Origin: Aegilops tauschii subsp. strangulata
Lineage: Eukaryota > Streptophyta > Magnoliopsida > Poales > Poaceae
Length of the DNA stretch: 64,000 nucleotides
NCBI RefSeq assembly: GCF_002575655.3
Contig: NC_053038.3
Coordinates: forward strand, 142,926,885-142,990,884
Direction: 5' to 3'
In this document: positions 1-10,398 of the stretch, in pieces
How positions within the stretch are numbered: position 1 is the stretch's first letter
Layout: each line of letters begins with the position of its first letter
The notes under the pieces: generated by a model
What the model was told of the DNA's origin: nothing
What the model saw: the letters and a program-made list of their open reading frames with translations, nothing else
The model's database searches: none
Made by a program: the position numbers and the translations under genes

Positions 1-62
1 TGATTTGGTAGACGACAAGAACCGGATTGCTAAAGGTTCTAAGTTCGACAGCTTGTTGGATA

Positions 63-1217
63 TCAGTGGTGGAACACCCGATGTGGCAGGTGAAGCTCAA
101 CCGCCCAGTTGCATATCAGTGGGCACCGCATATGCCAGAGATCCCTATCCCTAATGCACATCGGATTAAGCCTGAACTCTATAGGGTTACCAAAACTCTC
201 TCCTTTTCCATACGGCTCCCATTCCACCTGCAAAATGGGATTGAATGCAAAATTGATATCGAGTGAAGATACAAGCATGATAATCACTTATGCAAGGTCG
301 GTTCACCTGCTCAGGCGTGATCGCGTCCAGCTCGCTCTTGTACAACTTGTACATTACCGAGGGATCGTCCGTCGTCTCATTTAACACATCCCACTTGTAA
401 GCCCAAGTGGGGAGCCATAGTGGGTCGTCTTTATCGTCCCAATCCTCGTACTTCACGGTCTTAGGTCGTCCAACCGGCAAACGCTCCCAGCTCCATATGG
501 AAAGTGCGAGCAGACAACCACCAATACCTCCAGTGTGCCTACAACTGGCATCGTCCAACTACACATAAAAAAGAACATGGTCAAATTTGCCGCAAGAGCG
601 CATTGATAATGTATCAATGAAGTGAAAAGGAAACAACTTCATACCTGTCGATACAAGTAAGCTAGTGTCGCTGAACCCCAACTCCATTTGCTATCGAAGA
701 CGGTCAACGCCTTCAGCCACATCCATGGAGCATTCTTGCCTGTGCCATCAGCAAACATTGTCCTCGATATCACGTACCACATGTAGACACGAGCATATGT
801 CTTCACCATGTCCTCATTAGCATCATCGGGGCAATGACAGAAGTTCGATGATATCCACGTGAAAGTAGCGCCCGCTGCGACTCTTTCCTTCTTCTTATGT
901 TCTGCTTCTGGCTCCCGAGGCTCCGGAGGAACCATACCGATAAGGGCTTGCATCTGCGCGCGCCACCCTTCAGAATCGGTGTTCATACATAAAGGATTGC
1001 CATCGATAGGAAGACCGGTGATCATAGCAATATCCTGCAGCGTCACGGTCATCTCCCCGGTCCGAAGATGGAAAGTGTGTGTCTCCGGCCTCCAATGATC
1101 AATAAGCGCGGTGAGTGCTGCAACATTGTTGGGTGGCGTCGACCGGCGGACCAACTCAATGAAAGGGAGAAGTCCCGCCTCCCTAACATAAGGTGTGTAC
1201 CGCTCATCATAGCGCAT
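63..1217 (-). CDS. Plant mobile domain (MAIN-LIKE / 'PP7 long form'-type) protein, three coding exons
   Basis: Coding exons are 1217-645, 558-307 and 227-63 on the minus strand. They join in phase through introns 644-559 (gt..ag) and 306-228 (gt..ag) to give about 329 residues. The protein shows the plant mobile domain pattern: an 'ALIDHWRPETHTFHL' block, then 'GEMTVTLQDIAMITGLPIDG', then a W-rich region ('YMWYVISRTMFADG', 'WSWGSATLAYLYRQ') and 'SIWSWERLPVGRP'. The last exon opens with VEWEPYGKGESF and has a stop directly after HLPHRVFHH, so it is shorter at the C terminus than the relatives I remember. The reading frame is open for 16 codons upstream of the ATG, back to an acceptor at 1267-1266. 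I chose 1217 because the upstream exon has no ATG. The domain is known from nuclear MAIN/MAIL proteins and from many transposon-borne copies; this one is more likely TE-associated. Family call is firm; function is unknown. Confidence 0.8.
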
Positions 1218-1265
1218 CTCTCCAAGGCTGATCCCGTGAGACCGAAGCTTCAGAGGTGCAAGCTC

Positions 1266-1995
1266 CTACAAACAAACAAATCATAACATTACATATGGGG
1301 CATTTGTGTTTGAAAAAACATACGAAATTCATAACACCGGCCACTTTCAGTATTACCCGCTACTGCACCGACATAGCGTACGATCGGTGTTGTTTGTCCC
1401 AATGATCATCGAGAAGCCAAACCATCCTAACAATTTCAACAAAGCATTCTTGTCAATACGATTATCTTTTCAATTCAAAAAAACTAAAGTAGGCCTACTA
1501 CATGCAAGATTCAAAGCATATGTATCCAAAGCATTTTTCTCAATACGAGTATAATTTTAGTACAAATAAACTAAACTAGGCCTACTTCATACAAATAACT
1601 TCTCCATAGAAATAACATGTCAATCTATGTATCCAAACTATATAAATAACATGTCAACCTATCTATCCAAACCACGTTCTAATCTAACAAGGGTTCCCCA
1701 AATCTAATATATGCAAGATTCAAACAAAAGTTGCCCAAATCTAATACATGCAAGATTCAAACAAGGGTTCCCCAAATCTTCAAAATATAATATTTTCTAT
1801 GGATAGAAAGAAGGGGATCGGAGGAGAGTACCTTCTACGATGGATTGGTGAAGAAATGCACGGACCAAATCGTCGGATCGGAAGGATTTGGGAGAGGGGA
1901 TTGAGAGGGGGAGTGCAGATGGCCACCGCCCTGTTTTTCTGTAACTGCCAATGGGGAGGGTGGGGGAGGAGAGGGCTGGCCCGTTTGCATATAAG
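1266..1995 (-). promoter_or_regulatory. 5' UTR exon, leader intron and TATA-like box of the plant-mobile-domain gene
   Basis: Reading the minus strand, a TATA-like cttatatgc lies at 1995-1987. A C/T-rich leader of about 130 bases follows and ends at a donor (gaag|gtactc, intron from 1831). The matching acceptor (tgtag|gag) is at 1267-1266. The leader exon contains no ATG, so translation should begin in the next exon at 1217. The 566-bp intron is AT-rich and carries short repeats ('acatgcaagattcaaa', 'ccaaatctaatatatgc'). The model is inferred from splice motifs only. Confidence 0.5.
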
Positions 1996-2000
1996 TCACA

Positions 2001-2149
2001 GTGCAGCGCCTAGCCGCTAGGCGCTGCACATTACACGTGTAGCGCCTAGCATGTGCGGCGCCTAGCTCGGAGGCGTTGCACTGCTGGGTGCGGGCCCATG
2101 GGCTGCCACGGTGAACAGAGGTGCAACGCCCCGGAGCTAGGCGCTGCAC
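2001..2149. repeat. Cluster of GC-rich palindromes upstream of the plant-mobile-domain gene
   Basis: 2001-2029 is an almost perfect palindrome: arms gtgcagcgcctag and ctaggcgctgcac separated by ccg. Variants of the same word recur to 2149, for example gtagcgcctagc, ggcgcctagctcgg and ggagctaggcgctgcacc. The cluster sits directly upstream of the TATA-like box. It could form hairpins in DNA or in antisense RNA. It has no coding appearance. Confidence 0.7.
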
Positions 2150-2195
2150 CGTAGGGTGTGGCGCCGGCGTGGCGGGCGCTACATAAAAGAGTTAG

Positions 2196-2218
2196 GGGTG
2201 TGAAATAGTTTCGCACCC
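2196..2218. repeat. Short inverted repeat
   Basis: Arms gggtgtgaaa and tttcgcaccc are separated by tag, with nine of ten bases pairing. It is just outside the palindrome cluster and may belong to the same element. Confidence 0.45.
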
Positions 2219-2265
2219 AATTCATTTTGTGAATTTATTTCGTTTTCAGGTCAAAATTGTCAAAT

Positions 2266-4560
2266 TTGCGAGTCCACCGCCGCTATGCCCGACCAGTTTC
2301 GCACGCAGCCGCGGCGGTTCCCGTTCTCCAGAGGCCAGCGAACCAGGTCACTCTGTCCATGCGGCCGCGAACCTGCTCCGGTGGATTTGCAGAAGAGAAG
2401 AGGTCGTCCCACCGGCGGGATCGAGTTCAACAGAAGCGAGGACGTAAAGTCTGACCTCGACCTCAGTGCCAGGGCGCTCGGTCGTGTCGACGCGCTCCGC
2501 GAGCTCGGGGACTGTATTTCTCTCCTCTCCCACCCCTCACCTCGCTGATTGAAAGGAACGCGAGATTTCACAGGCCATTGAGTCATCATGGTCTATGCAT
2601 CATCGACCTCCTCTTAAGTTTGGTCGCTCCTCCTACTTCATGCGTCCATGAGCTCGAGGTCTGCCCCTTGCCGATCTCGAACATGGACGATTCCATTCCC
2701 CTGGTGATATTTCTACCTATTTTATTTTGGATATACTGAAGCTTTTTTGTTATGTCAAGGGGGCATCTTTGTGTGTTACGAGATTGATATCTTTATGATG
2801 GGGCAATTACTTCTAAGGAATTACTCGAGCCTGTTGTAATGGGAGCATAATGAAATTACCATGTTATGTGAAATTAAAATGCTTATGCTAAGGTTTGGTA
2901 ATACCAGAATCTGTCCTGCTGCGCGTGCCACAATGCTAGCATGGCTGCGACCTCAGCATCTAGCTACTTGCAGTTTTTCTTCAGCTTGTAGTTTGGGTAC
3001 TGCTAAATGTTAATTTGGTTGGCTAAGTTCTTCTATTGTTTCCTGATTTTCACGGGGATACCAATATCCAATTCAAGAAGAAAGGTATTCGTCTCCAACT
3101 AGTGTTCTTTCTTGATGTTGTTCCCGTAAATTTGTTCAGTGTAATCTTTTTGTTGTAGGGATCCAGGTGAGGCCTCACTATATAAGTAAACTCTAGTTAC
3201 TGTCATCAATGGTGATGAATTCCATCAAAACACACTATTTTTTCCTCTACAGAATTCCCCTTCCGTGAATCGAGTTTAGTTATATAGCCTGATTGCCTTG
3301 TCAAACTAAATGAATTTTCCTTATCGTTTTTTGGAAGGTATGGAGAATCTTTTTGTTCTAGAATATAGCAAATCTCGCTGTAAATACACTTGTATTGTTC
3401 AGAAAGGTTCTTGTTCTGTTATTCAGACTCATACCTGCAGCTAGTAGCTCTTTCAAACATTATTATAATGTTTCTACTTAACGTAGATTCTGGAGGTGCT
3501 GCTAAATTTTCCTGCTAGAGATACAAGAAATTATTTTGGGGAATTATGTCTGTTTAGAATGCATATGTGACTTTCCTATCATCTAGATATAGATTTAAAG
3601 TAGATATACCTCATGTTCGAGTTGATGTAAAATACTTCACGTACTTCTTGCAAAGTTTCCTATCAATTTGAGCTGCTTGTGTACCACCATTGATTTTCAT
3701 AAAAAAATAGGAAAAATGTCATTAATTTTCAGTTAGAAATTATATCACCAAAGGCATCCCAGGCATGCCACTGTCCAGAATTGAAAGAAGATGATAAGCT
3801 GTTAGTCCTCAAAAAATGTATTGATGAATTTCCACAATTAGTTATGCATATTAGCTGCTGCTTCAGTTTTCTTGTTTTCTTTTACAATCTGCGAGGAACT
3901 CAAAAGACAGTTGTACATTTGCTCACCTGCATCCTAGCCCATATATTGTTTAGGCAATACATAATGGAATAACTTGCAGTTTCTGTATAGGTTTGGATAG
4001 AAATTCAAGTACATTTGTTGAAGACTAAAAGCTTATCAATCAATTGGATGCTGAATTTTTTTAGTTCCGAAATAGCTAGCTCTCTCGGTGCAAAAGAAAA
4101 TGAAGTAGTTAGCTCTCATATGAACGTGTATTTATATCTTCCGGCTCTATTATGCATTGATCTAACTAGAAGCTTCGTTTAGTTGGCTGGCCATTGCCTT
4201 CAGTTTGAGATTTATGATGATACTACTTGTTCTATACAGATAAAAGAAATCTATGTGCATACGGGTATTTGCAGTTTTTACCTTAAATATTACTTTCCTT
4301 TTTAACCTTAAAATTCAGTACAGTACTTAGTATACTCCTTATTCCTTCTTTTCTGTTGGGTTATTGTCTTCAGAATACTATTTTATAGGGTGTTGTCACT
4401 AGAGGAAATTTTAGTGGAAAACCCAATTTATTTCTTACTCTAGTTATCTATGTGTTGATTTCATGTTTGAAATGTTGGGCGTTCAAATTACCAAAGCTTC
4501 AGATGTTTGACCCATCAGCTATGTGCTATAGGGCCTTCATATACATGTTATTTAGCTTAA
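2266..4560. other. Gene-poor AT-rich stretch with one GC-rich open segment
   Basis: Positions 2266-2550 are GC-rich and open in more than one frame; the plus-strand frame from 2285 to 2548 encodes a basic, low-complexity 87-residue peptide that I do not recognise. The rest, 2600-4560, is AT-rich, intron-like, and shows no recognisable coding sequence, TE end or RNA gene. It may be the remnant of the first exon and introns of a decayed host gene, but I cannot show this. Confidence 0.4.
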
Positions 4561-4632
4561 GATGAGATATGCATACGTTCATTGTAGGTGGCAACTTAAT
4601 CAAGTAATTCAGTATGAACTAATAGAGCGCAG

Positions 4633-4756
4633 GGGGTTCTACAGATGCAGCAGCATCAAGGATTGTGTTGCGTGGAAGCACGTGGAGCAGTATTGCAGTA
4701 AAGCCGGGATGCTCATGTCACCTACTAAGAACGAGCACAACCACAACCATGTGTAA
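4633..4756 (+). pseudogene. Exon encoding the C-terminal half of a WRKY domain (zinc-finger part)
   Basis: After a possible acceptor (ag at 4631-4632) the frame reads GFYRCSSIKDC...KHVEQ...NEHNHNH and stops at 4756. The spacing C-X5-C-X23-H-X-H is exactly that of group II WRKY transcription factors, whose zinc finger helps bind W-box DNA. The exon begins at the Arg-Gly position where most WRKY genes carry their conserved intron, which supports a genuine gene origin rather than chance. The WRKYGQK half is not visible in the 2.4 kb upstream. A +1 shift just after the HNH opens a further frame to about 4834, and the normally conserved CPARKHVER is degraded to CVAWKHVEQ. I read it as a gene fragment or pseudogene. 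A functional gene with a distant upstream exon is not excluded. Confidence 0.6.
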
Positions 4757-4962
4757 CTGCTCGACCGGTCAATGCTACCCGTGAATTCAGAAGCCTAACT
4801 GAAGCTGCCAGTGCCATAAGAGATGAAGAACTCTGAATTTTTATGCCATGAATTGAACATGTCATTCAGCTCCTCTCTGGTTATTCAGTATGATACAAGA
4901 TCTGAATGCGAGCAAAATTAGTAATAGGAAGGCAAAGATTTCCATCTTTTTCATGATGTATA

Positions 4963-5046
4963 GTGAATACTTGATTGGGGTACAATGCATTTACCTTTTG
5001 AAATATTCTGTCGATAAAATCGATCCATGTGAATACTTGATTGGGG
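4963..5046. repeat. 18-bp direct repeat at the truncated left edge of Copia A
   Basis: The sequence gtgaatacttgattgggg occurs at 4963-4980 and again at 5029-5046, 48 bp apart. The second copy ends just where Copia-like sequence begins, so the repeat probably marks the deletion or repair junction that removed the element's 5' half. Confidence 0.6.
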
Positions 5047-5196
5047 ACGAAGTGGCTCTACCCTCTTCCACTCGGGCGAGCCTCGCATCTGTCCGAGCGT
5101 CAAGCGTCGTCCAGCGTCCGTGTCTCCTCATCTCAGTGGCATCAGCGTCTCGGTCATCCGTCCAAAAATGTCGTCAGTTCCATTGTTAGGAATAAT

Positions 5197-5286
5197 GATC
5201 TTGAGTGTTCAACCTCAGATACTTCTGCTTTAGTTTGTGATGATCTTGAGTGTTCAACCTCAGATACTTCTGCTTTAGTTTGTGAT
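5197..5286 (+). repeat. 45-bp in-frame tandem duplication inside Copia A
   Basis: The 45-base unit from 5197 to 5241 is repeated exactly at 5242-5286, duplicating the peptide DLECSTSDTSALVCD. It falls between the HQRLGHP motif and the CQCGK zinc-binding end, so it lengthens the spacer of the zinc-binding module by 15 residues without breaking the frame. Confidence 0.9.
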
Positions 5287-7270
5287 GCTTGTCAATGTGG
5301 TAAAAGTCGTCAACTATCCTATAATGCTTCTGCTCGTGTGTCTACTATGCCTCTTGAATTAGTTCATACTGATGTTTGGGGCCCTGCTCGTGCTTCCTCT
5401 GGGGGGTACAAGTATTATGTGAGTTTTATTGACGACTACTCCCATTTTTGCTGGATCTATCTACTAAAACATAAGTCCGATGTTGAACAGGTGTTCTATG
5501 CTTTTCAAGCACATGTTGAGCGCCTTTTGGATGCTAAGCTTAAAGCTGTCCAATCTGACTGGGGTGGTGAATACCATAAGCCGCACCGTTATTTTCTTCG
5601 TACGGGCATCTCTCACCGAGTTTCTTGCCCTCACACCTCCCAACAGAACGGCATTGCCGAGCGGAAACACCGACACTTGGTTGAAACTGGTCTTGCTTTG
5701 TTGGCTCACTCGTCTCTCCCTTTACGTTATTGGGATGAAGCTTTTCTGACTGCGTGTTACCTCATTAACCGCATGCCCACCCCCGTGCTTGGTCAAGATA
5801 CTCCTATTCATCGTCTTCTGAAGATTCCACCCAACTATTCTTTTCTTCGTACTTTCGGGTGCGCTTGTTGGCCTAGTTTGCGGAAGTATAACTCACACAA
5901 ACTAGAATTTCGGTCCAAGATGTGTGTTTTTCTTGGATATAGTCCTATGCATAAGGGGTACAAATGTCTTGATCGATCTACGGGTCTTATATACATCTCG
6001 CGTGACGTTATCTTTGACGAGTCTGTCTTTCCGTTTGCTACTCCCGGTGTCACTGTCGATGTGTCTACACTTGACGAGGCTATTTCTTTTCCATCCACAG
6101 AACCGGCTACGAGTGCTCATGTGCGTAATTATGACCTAACCTACTTGGCCACTAATCCTTCTGGCCTAGCCCGTGTTTCTCCTATGCAGGATTTTTTCCC
6201 CTCCAGTGATGCTCCGCGCCTGGCCACGATCAACGTACGAGCCATGCCGGTCGACGTGCATGGCGGCACGGCTTCCCAGGCGGGGGTCCCGCCTGTGCAT
6301 GCTGGGCCTACGCCGCCTGGTGCTGCGATTGGCTCCCCCTGCGCTTCGTCGGCCCGCGAACCGGCTTTGCCAGCGCCTGGTGCCGCGACTGCTTCCCCTT
6401 GCGCCTCGTCGGCCCATGAGCCAGCTTCGCCAGCTCCTGTGACGCTGTCGCTGAGTCCATCACCGTCGCCGTCATCGCCTACGCCTCTGCCCATCGAGCA
6501 CCCTCATCCCATGGTGACTCATACCCGTGATGCTACCGTCGTGAGAAGGAATTTACTGAAGGGACGGTGCGGTATAATCCTCTTCGTCGTGCCTTCTTTG
6601 CGACACCGGTGTCACATCGTGATGCCCTCCGTGAGCCGGCGTGGCGTGATGCTATGGCTGCTGAGTTTGCAGCGCTTCGACAAAATGGCACATGGGTCTT
6701 GGTTCCTCGACCTTCTGGCGTTAATGTTGTTGGCAGTAAATGGGTTTTCAAGACGAAGCAACACGATGATGGATCTGTTGACAAGCACAAGGCTCGCCTC
6801 GTTGCTCGTGGTTTTACTCAACAGCAAGGTATTGACTATGGCGATACTTTCAGTCCCGTGGTTAAGCCGACTACTATTCGTTTGGTTCTTTCACTTGCTG
6901 TTTCTCGAGGATGTAGTTTGAGGCAAATTGATGTCAGCAATGCATTTCTTCATGGCTTTCTTTCCGAGAATGTTTATATGCAGCAACCACCAGGCTTTGA
7001 AGATGCTCGGTTTCCTTCGCATGTGTGCAAGTTGCAACGAGCTCTCTATGGTCTCAAACAGTCGCCACGTGCTTGGTACGCTCGCCTCAGTGCTCGCCTT
7101 CTTCAGCTTGGTTTTGTTCCTTCAAAGGCGGATACATCTCGATTCATCTTTGTGGCGCATGGCGTCCAGATATACATGCTTATGTATGTTGATGATATTG
7201 TCATTGCTGGCTCCACTCCGGCTGCAGTTGATCGTCTGTTGCGATCCCTCTCCGACAGTTTTCCTATCAA

Positions 7271-7275
7271 GGATC
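7271..7275. repeat. Target-site duplication GGATC of Copia B (left copy; right copy 20206-20210)
   Basis: GGATC precedes the LTR start TGTTGGGG at 7276 and follows the other LTR's end TTCCTTCA at 20205. Removing 7276-20205 and one copy restores continuous Copia A coding sequence (…PIKDLGPL…), which proves the insertion boundaries. Confidence 0.95.
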
Positions 7276-7890
7276 TGTTGGGGAACGTAGTAATTTCAAA
7301 AAAAATCCTATGCACATGCAAGATCATGGTGATGCATAGCAACGAGAGGGGAGAGTGTTGTCCACGTACCCTCGTAGACCGACAGCGGAAGCGTTAACAC
7401 AACGCGGTTGATGTAGTCGTACGTCTTCACGATCCGACCGATCAAGTACCGAACGCACGGCACCTCCGAGTTCTACACACGTTCAGCTCGATGACGTCCC
7501 TCGAACTCCGATCCAGCCGAGTGTTGAGGGAGAGTTTCGTCAGCACGACGGCGTGGTGACGATGATGATGTTCCACCGACGCAGGGCTTCGCCTAAGCTC
7601 CGCAACGGTATTATCGAGGTGTAATATGGTGGAGGGGGGCACCGCACACGGCTAAGAGATCTCAAGGATCAATTGTTGTGTCTCTGGGGTGCCCCCTGCC
7701 CCCGTATATAAAGGAGCAAGGGGGAGGCAGCCGGCCAAGGGGAGAGGCGCGCCAAAGGGGGGAGTCCTACTCCCACCGGGAGTAGGACTCCTCCTTTCCC
7801 TGTGGGAGTAGGAGAAGGGAAGGGGGAAGGAGAAAGAAGGAAGGGGGCGCCCCCCCTCCCTAGTCCAATTCGGACTAGCCCATGGGGAGG

Positions 7891-7895
7891 GGTGC
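7891..7895. repeat. Target-site duplication GGTGC of the solo LTR (left copy; right copy 12097-12101)
   Basis: GGTGC is present once at the equivalent site in the uninterrupted LTR (near 19114) and flanks the insert here on both sides. Confidence 0.95.
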
Positions 7896-8430
7896 TGTAA
7901 CACCCCGCATGTAACTTGCCATATTTGTAACTCCGACTCTTGCCATTTTCGGCTATGTGATATGTTTTCCCCTCCGTTGTCGGGTTTTTGTCTTTCGTTC
8001 TGTATTTTGTCATGTCATGCATTTTCATATCATGTCATCATGTGCATTGCATTCGCATACGTGTTCGTCTCATGCATCCGAGCATTTTCCCCGTTGTCCG
8101 TTTTCCAATCCGGCGCTCCTATCTCCTCCGGTGCACCCTTCTAGTTTTCTTTCGTGTGCGTGTGTCAAACTTTCTCGGAATGGACCGAGGCTTGTCAAGT
8201 GGTCTTAATATACCACCCGGAGACTACCGGTCAAATTTCGTTCCATTCGGAGGTCGTTTGGTACTCAAACGGTTAACCGGGCACCCGCAAAGTCCATTTG
8301 AGTATCCAGCAAAAACCCCCTCCAAAACCAGCCCAAAACCCACCAAACTCTCTTCCATGCTCTAGGTCGTTCGATCACGATCGTGTGGGCGAAAACCACA
8401 CCTCATTTGGAGCCTCCTAGCTCCCTCTAC

Positions 8431-8440
8431 CTATAAATAG
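8431..8440 (+). promoter_or_regulatory. TATA box of the solo LTR
   Basis: ctataaatag lies about 535 bp into the LTR, followed by an exon-like GC-rich leader (8460-8873) that ends at a donor, ctg|gtaact, at 8874. This is the usual place for a retrotransposon core promoter. Confidence 0.65.
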
Positions 8441-10398
8441 GTGGGCATCCCGAATTACAACCGCAGTCCAAACCCTAAAAAATCCCTCCGCGCCGCCGGA
8501 CGCGTCCGTACCCCGCCGGACACGTCCGCCGCCGCGCCCCGTCCAATCCCGTGGTGCCACGTGTCCCGCCGGCCTCTCCACCGCGTCGGCCCGCGAGCCC
8601 GCCGCGGGCCCGCCGGCCCGCATCGCCGCCGCCCGCGCAGCGCCCGCCCGCCGCCGCCTCGCCTCCCGCGCCGGCCGCCGCCGCCGCCATCACCGCCGCC
8701 GCCGCCACCGGTCCGGCCCCGCCGTGCCCCGCCCGCCGGCGACCGGCCCCTCCCCGCCGCCGCGCTCCTCTCCGTCGGCCTCGCCTCCTCCTTCTCTCCG
8801 GCGAGCGCCGGCAGCCCGAGCGCCGTCCAGCCCCGAGCCGGCGAGCTCCTGTAGCTCGTGCGATCCAGATCTGGTAACTCCCCCGTTGACTTCCCTCGAA
8901 CCTCTTTTTTTCTCCAAGTCTGGAAATTCTTCAGCATGTGCTCCTGTTCGAGATGCGATAACTTTTTGCATGTAGCTTTGATTCGCGCGTATAATATGTC
9001 AAATTGTTCGTCTCGTGATGCTCTTCATTTTGTTAAATTGCACCATGTTCATTAGAGGTCATCTTGATGCCCAAATCTTCGTTGGAAGAGGGCTAGTTGC
9101 TGTTATTCTCTGGTTTTTATCAGGACTTGGAGATTTGTCATTTTTGTATCATTTATTCTGTGCATCTTTTGAGCATGAGCTCTACATGTGTTTTGAAGTA
9201 TGCCATGCCATATTTCAGTGGTATAGTCCATGTATTTTTGTGATCTCTGTGGTGACTAGCACAAGCATGCAAAGTAGGCCCCGTAATATTTCTGATTTCA
9301 GGGACTTGGTGATTTCTGTCTTTGTCTGCTGTAATTTTGTTGCCATGTAAACTTGATGCTACAGAGAGATCCATGCATATTTTGGAGATGTTCAGTAAGG
9401 ATGTTTTGTAGATATAGTTGTAATTGATCCATTCCTGCAATTGTTTACAATTATGGGGTGCAATAGCATGACTCAATCTTGCTCTACTTTTGCTATAAAA
9501 TATTTCTGGCAGATTATTAACATGATATGCATTTTTGCCAAGCTTATTGTAGTTGATCCATACATGCTATGCTATTGTTCTTGCCATGGATAGCTTCATA
9601 AACATGCCATCGTGCTGTAGGTATGATTGGTTTGTCATGAATTGATCTGTAGGGAGTGCATCAAGCTCACAAAGAGGCCTACATATTAATATTTCTGCCA
9701 TGCTCTGTTTTCTGCCAAGTCTGGAACCTGTTAACGAAACTTGCTATGTTTACATGCTTGCCATCATATCTTCTGGTCCTTTTTGGCTTATTGTCAGTAA
9801 GGGACTTTTGTCATGTGCAGTTAGTAGAACACTACCATGCCTTGCTTTGCTATGTTAAGTTCCTGTAGCATGTTGATTTCGTGCTCTGAACATTGCTACC
9901 TGATGCTGTTTACTGCCATGTCCAGTTTTTCACCAAGTCTGTGAACCTGTAATCTTTTGCACTTTTGCCATGCTTGTTTGAGCTTGATATGTTGTGATCT
10001 AGCCGTAGCTCAGTGTTCATCTTTTGTCAAGCATCTCCTGTAGTTTACTGTCATGTGCTTTGTTGCTATGTTGGGGTGCTGTAGCATTGTTACTTGTTGC
10101 ATTTTAAGTGCTATCTTGCTGTTAATCGCCGATTCGTGTCATTCTTGTTTTGCTTGCCATTTGCAAACCGTGCATCCGATTCCGGTGATCTTTATATCGA
10201 TTTCGACCGAAATCATCTCATATTTCCAGTGGCATGCTTGGTTTGCCAAGTTACTGCCATGTTCATCATTTTCCTTCCGGAGCACGCATATGCACCGCAT
10301 ATCATATCTTGCATATCATATATGTTTTGCATCATGTTGCTTGCGCATTTCTCGTTGTTGATTGTGGTTCCGTTTGTTTGTGTTCTTGTCTTGGGTAG

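Larger units (their letters stand above)
5047..7275 (+). pseudogene. Copia element A: GAG-pre-integrase, integrase and reverse transcriptase (5'-truncated, frameshifted, interrupted)
   Basis: This is a Ty1/copia polyprotein relic. The GAG-pre-integrase motif WHQRLGHPS starts at 5137, followed by the CDACQCGK zinc-binding end. The integrase core shows its acidic residues in HTDVWGP, QSDWGGEY and NGIAERKHR. A Pro/Ala/Ser-rich linker spans about 6230-6500. The reverse transcriptase follows ([46 protein letters not shown]) with the catalytic YVDD at 7185-7196. gag, protease and the 5' LTR are missing. A one-base frameshift lies between about 6540 and 6565. The frame is cut at 7275 by the insertion of Copia B and resumes at 20211. 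It is dead, and is the oldest layer of this nest. Confidence 0.93.

Noticed and set aside
8441..8971. GC-rich Pro/Ala/Arg frames in the solo LTR
   Set aside because: Simple (ccg)n-like composition opens all frames; no motif or conservation can be shown.
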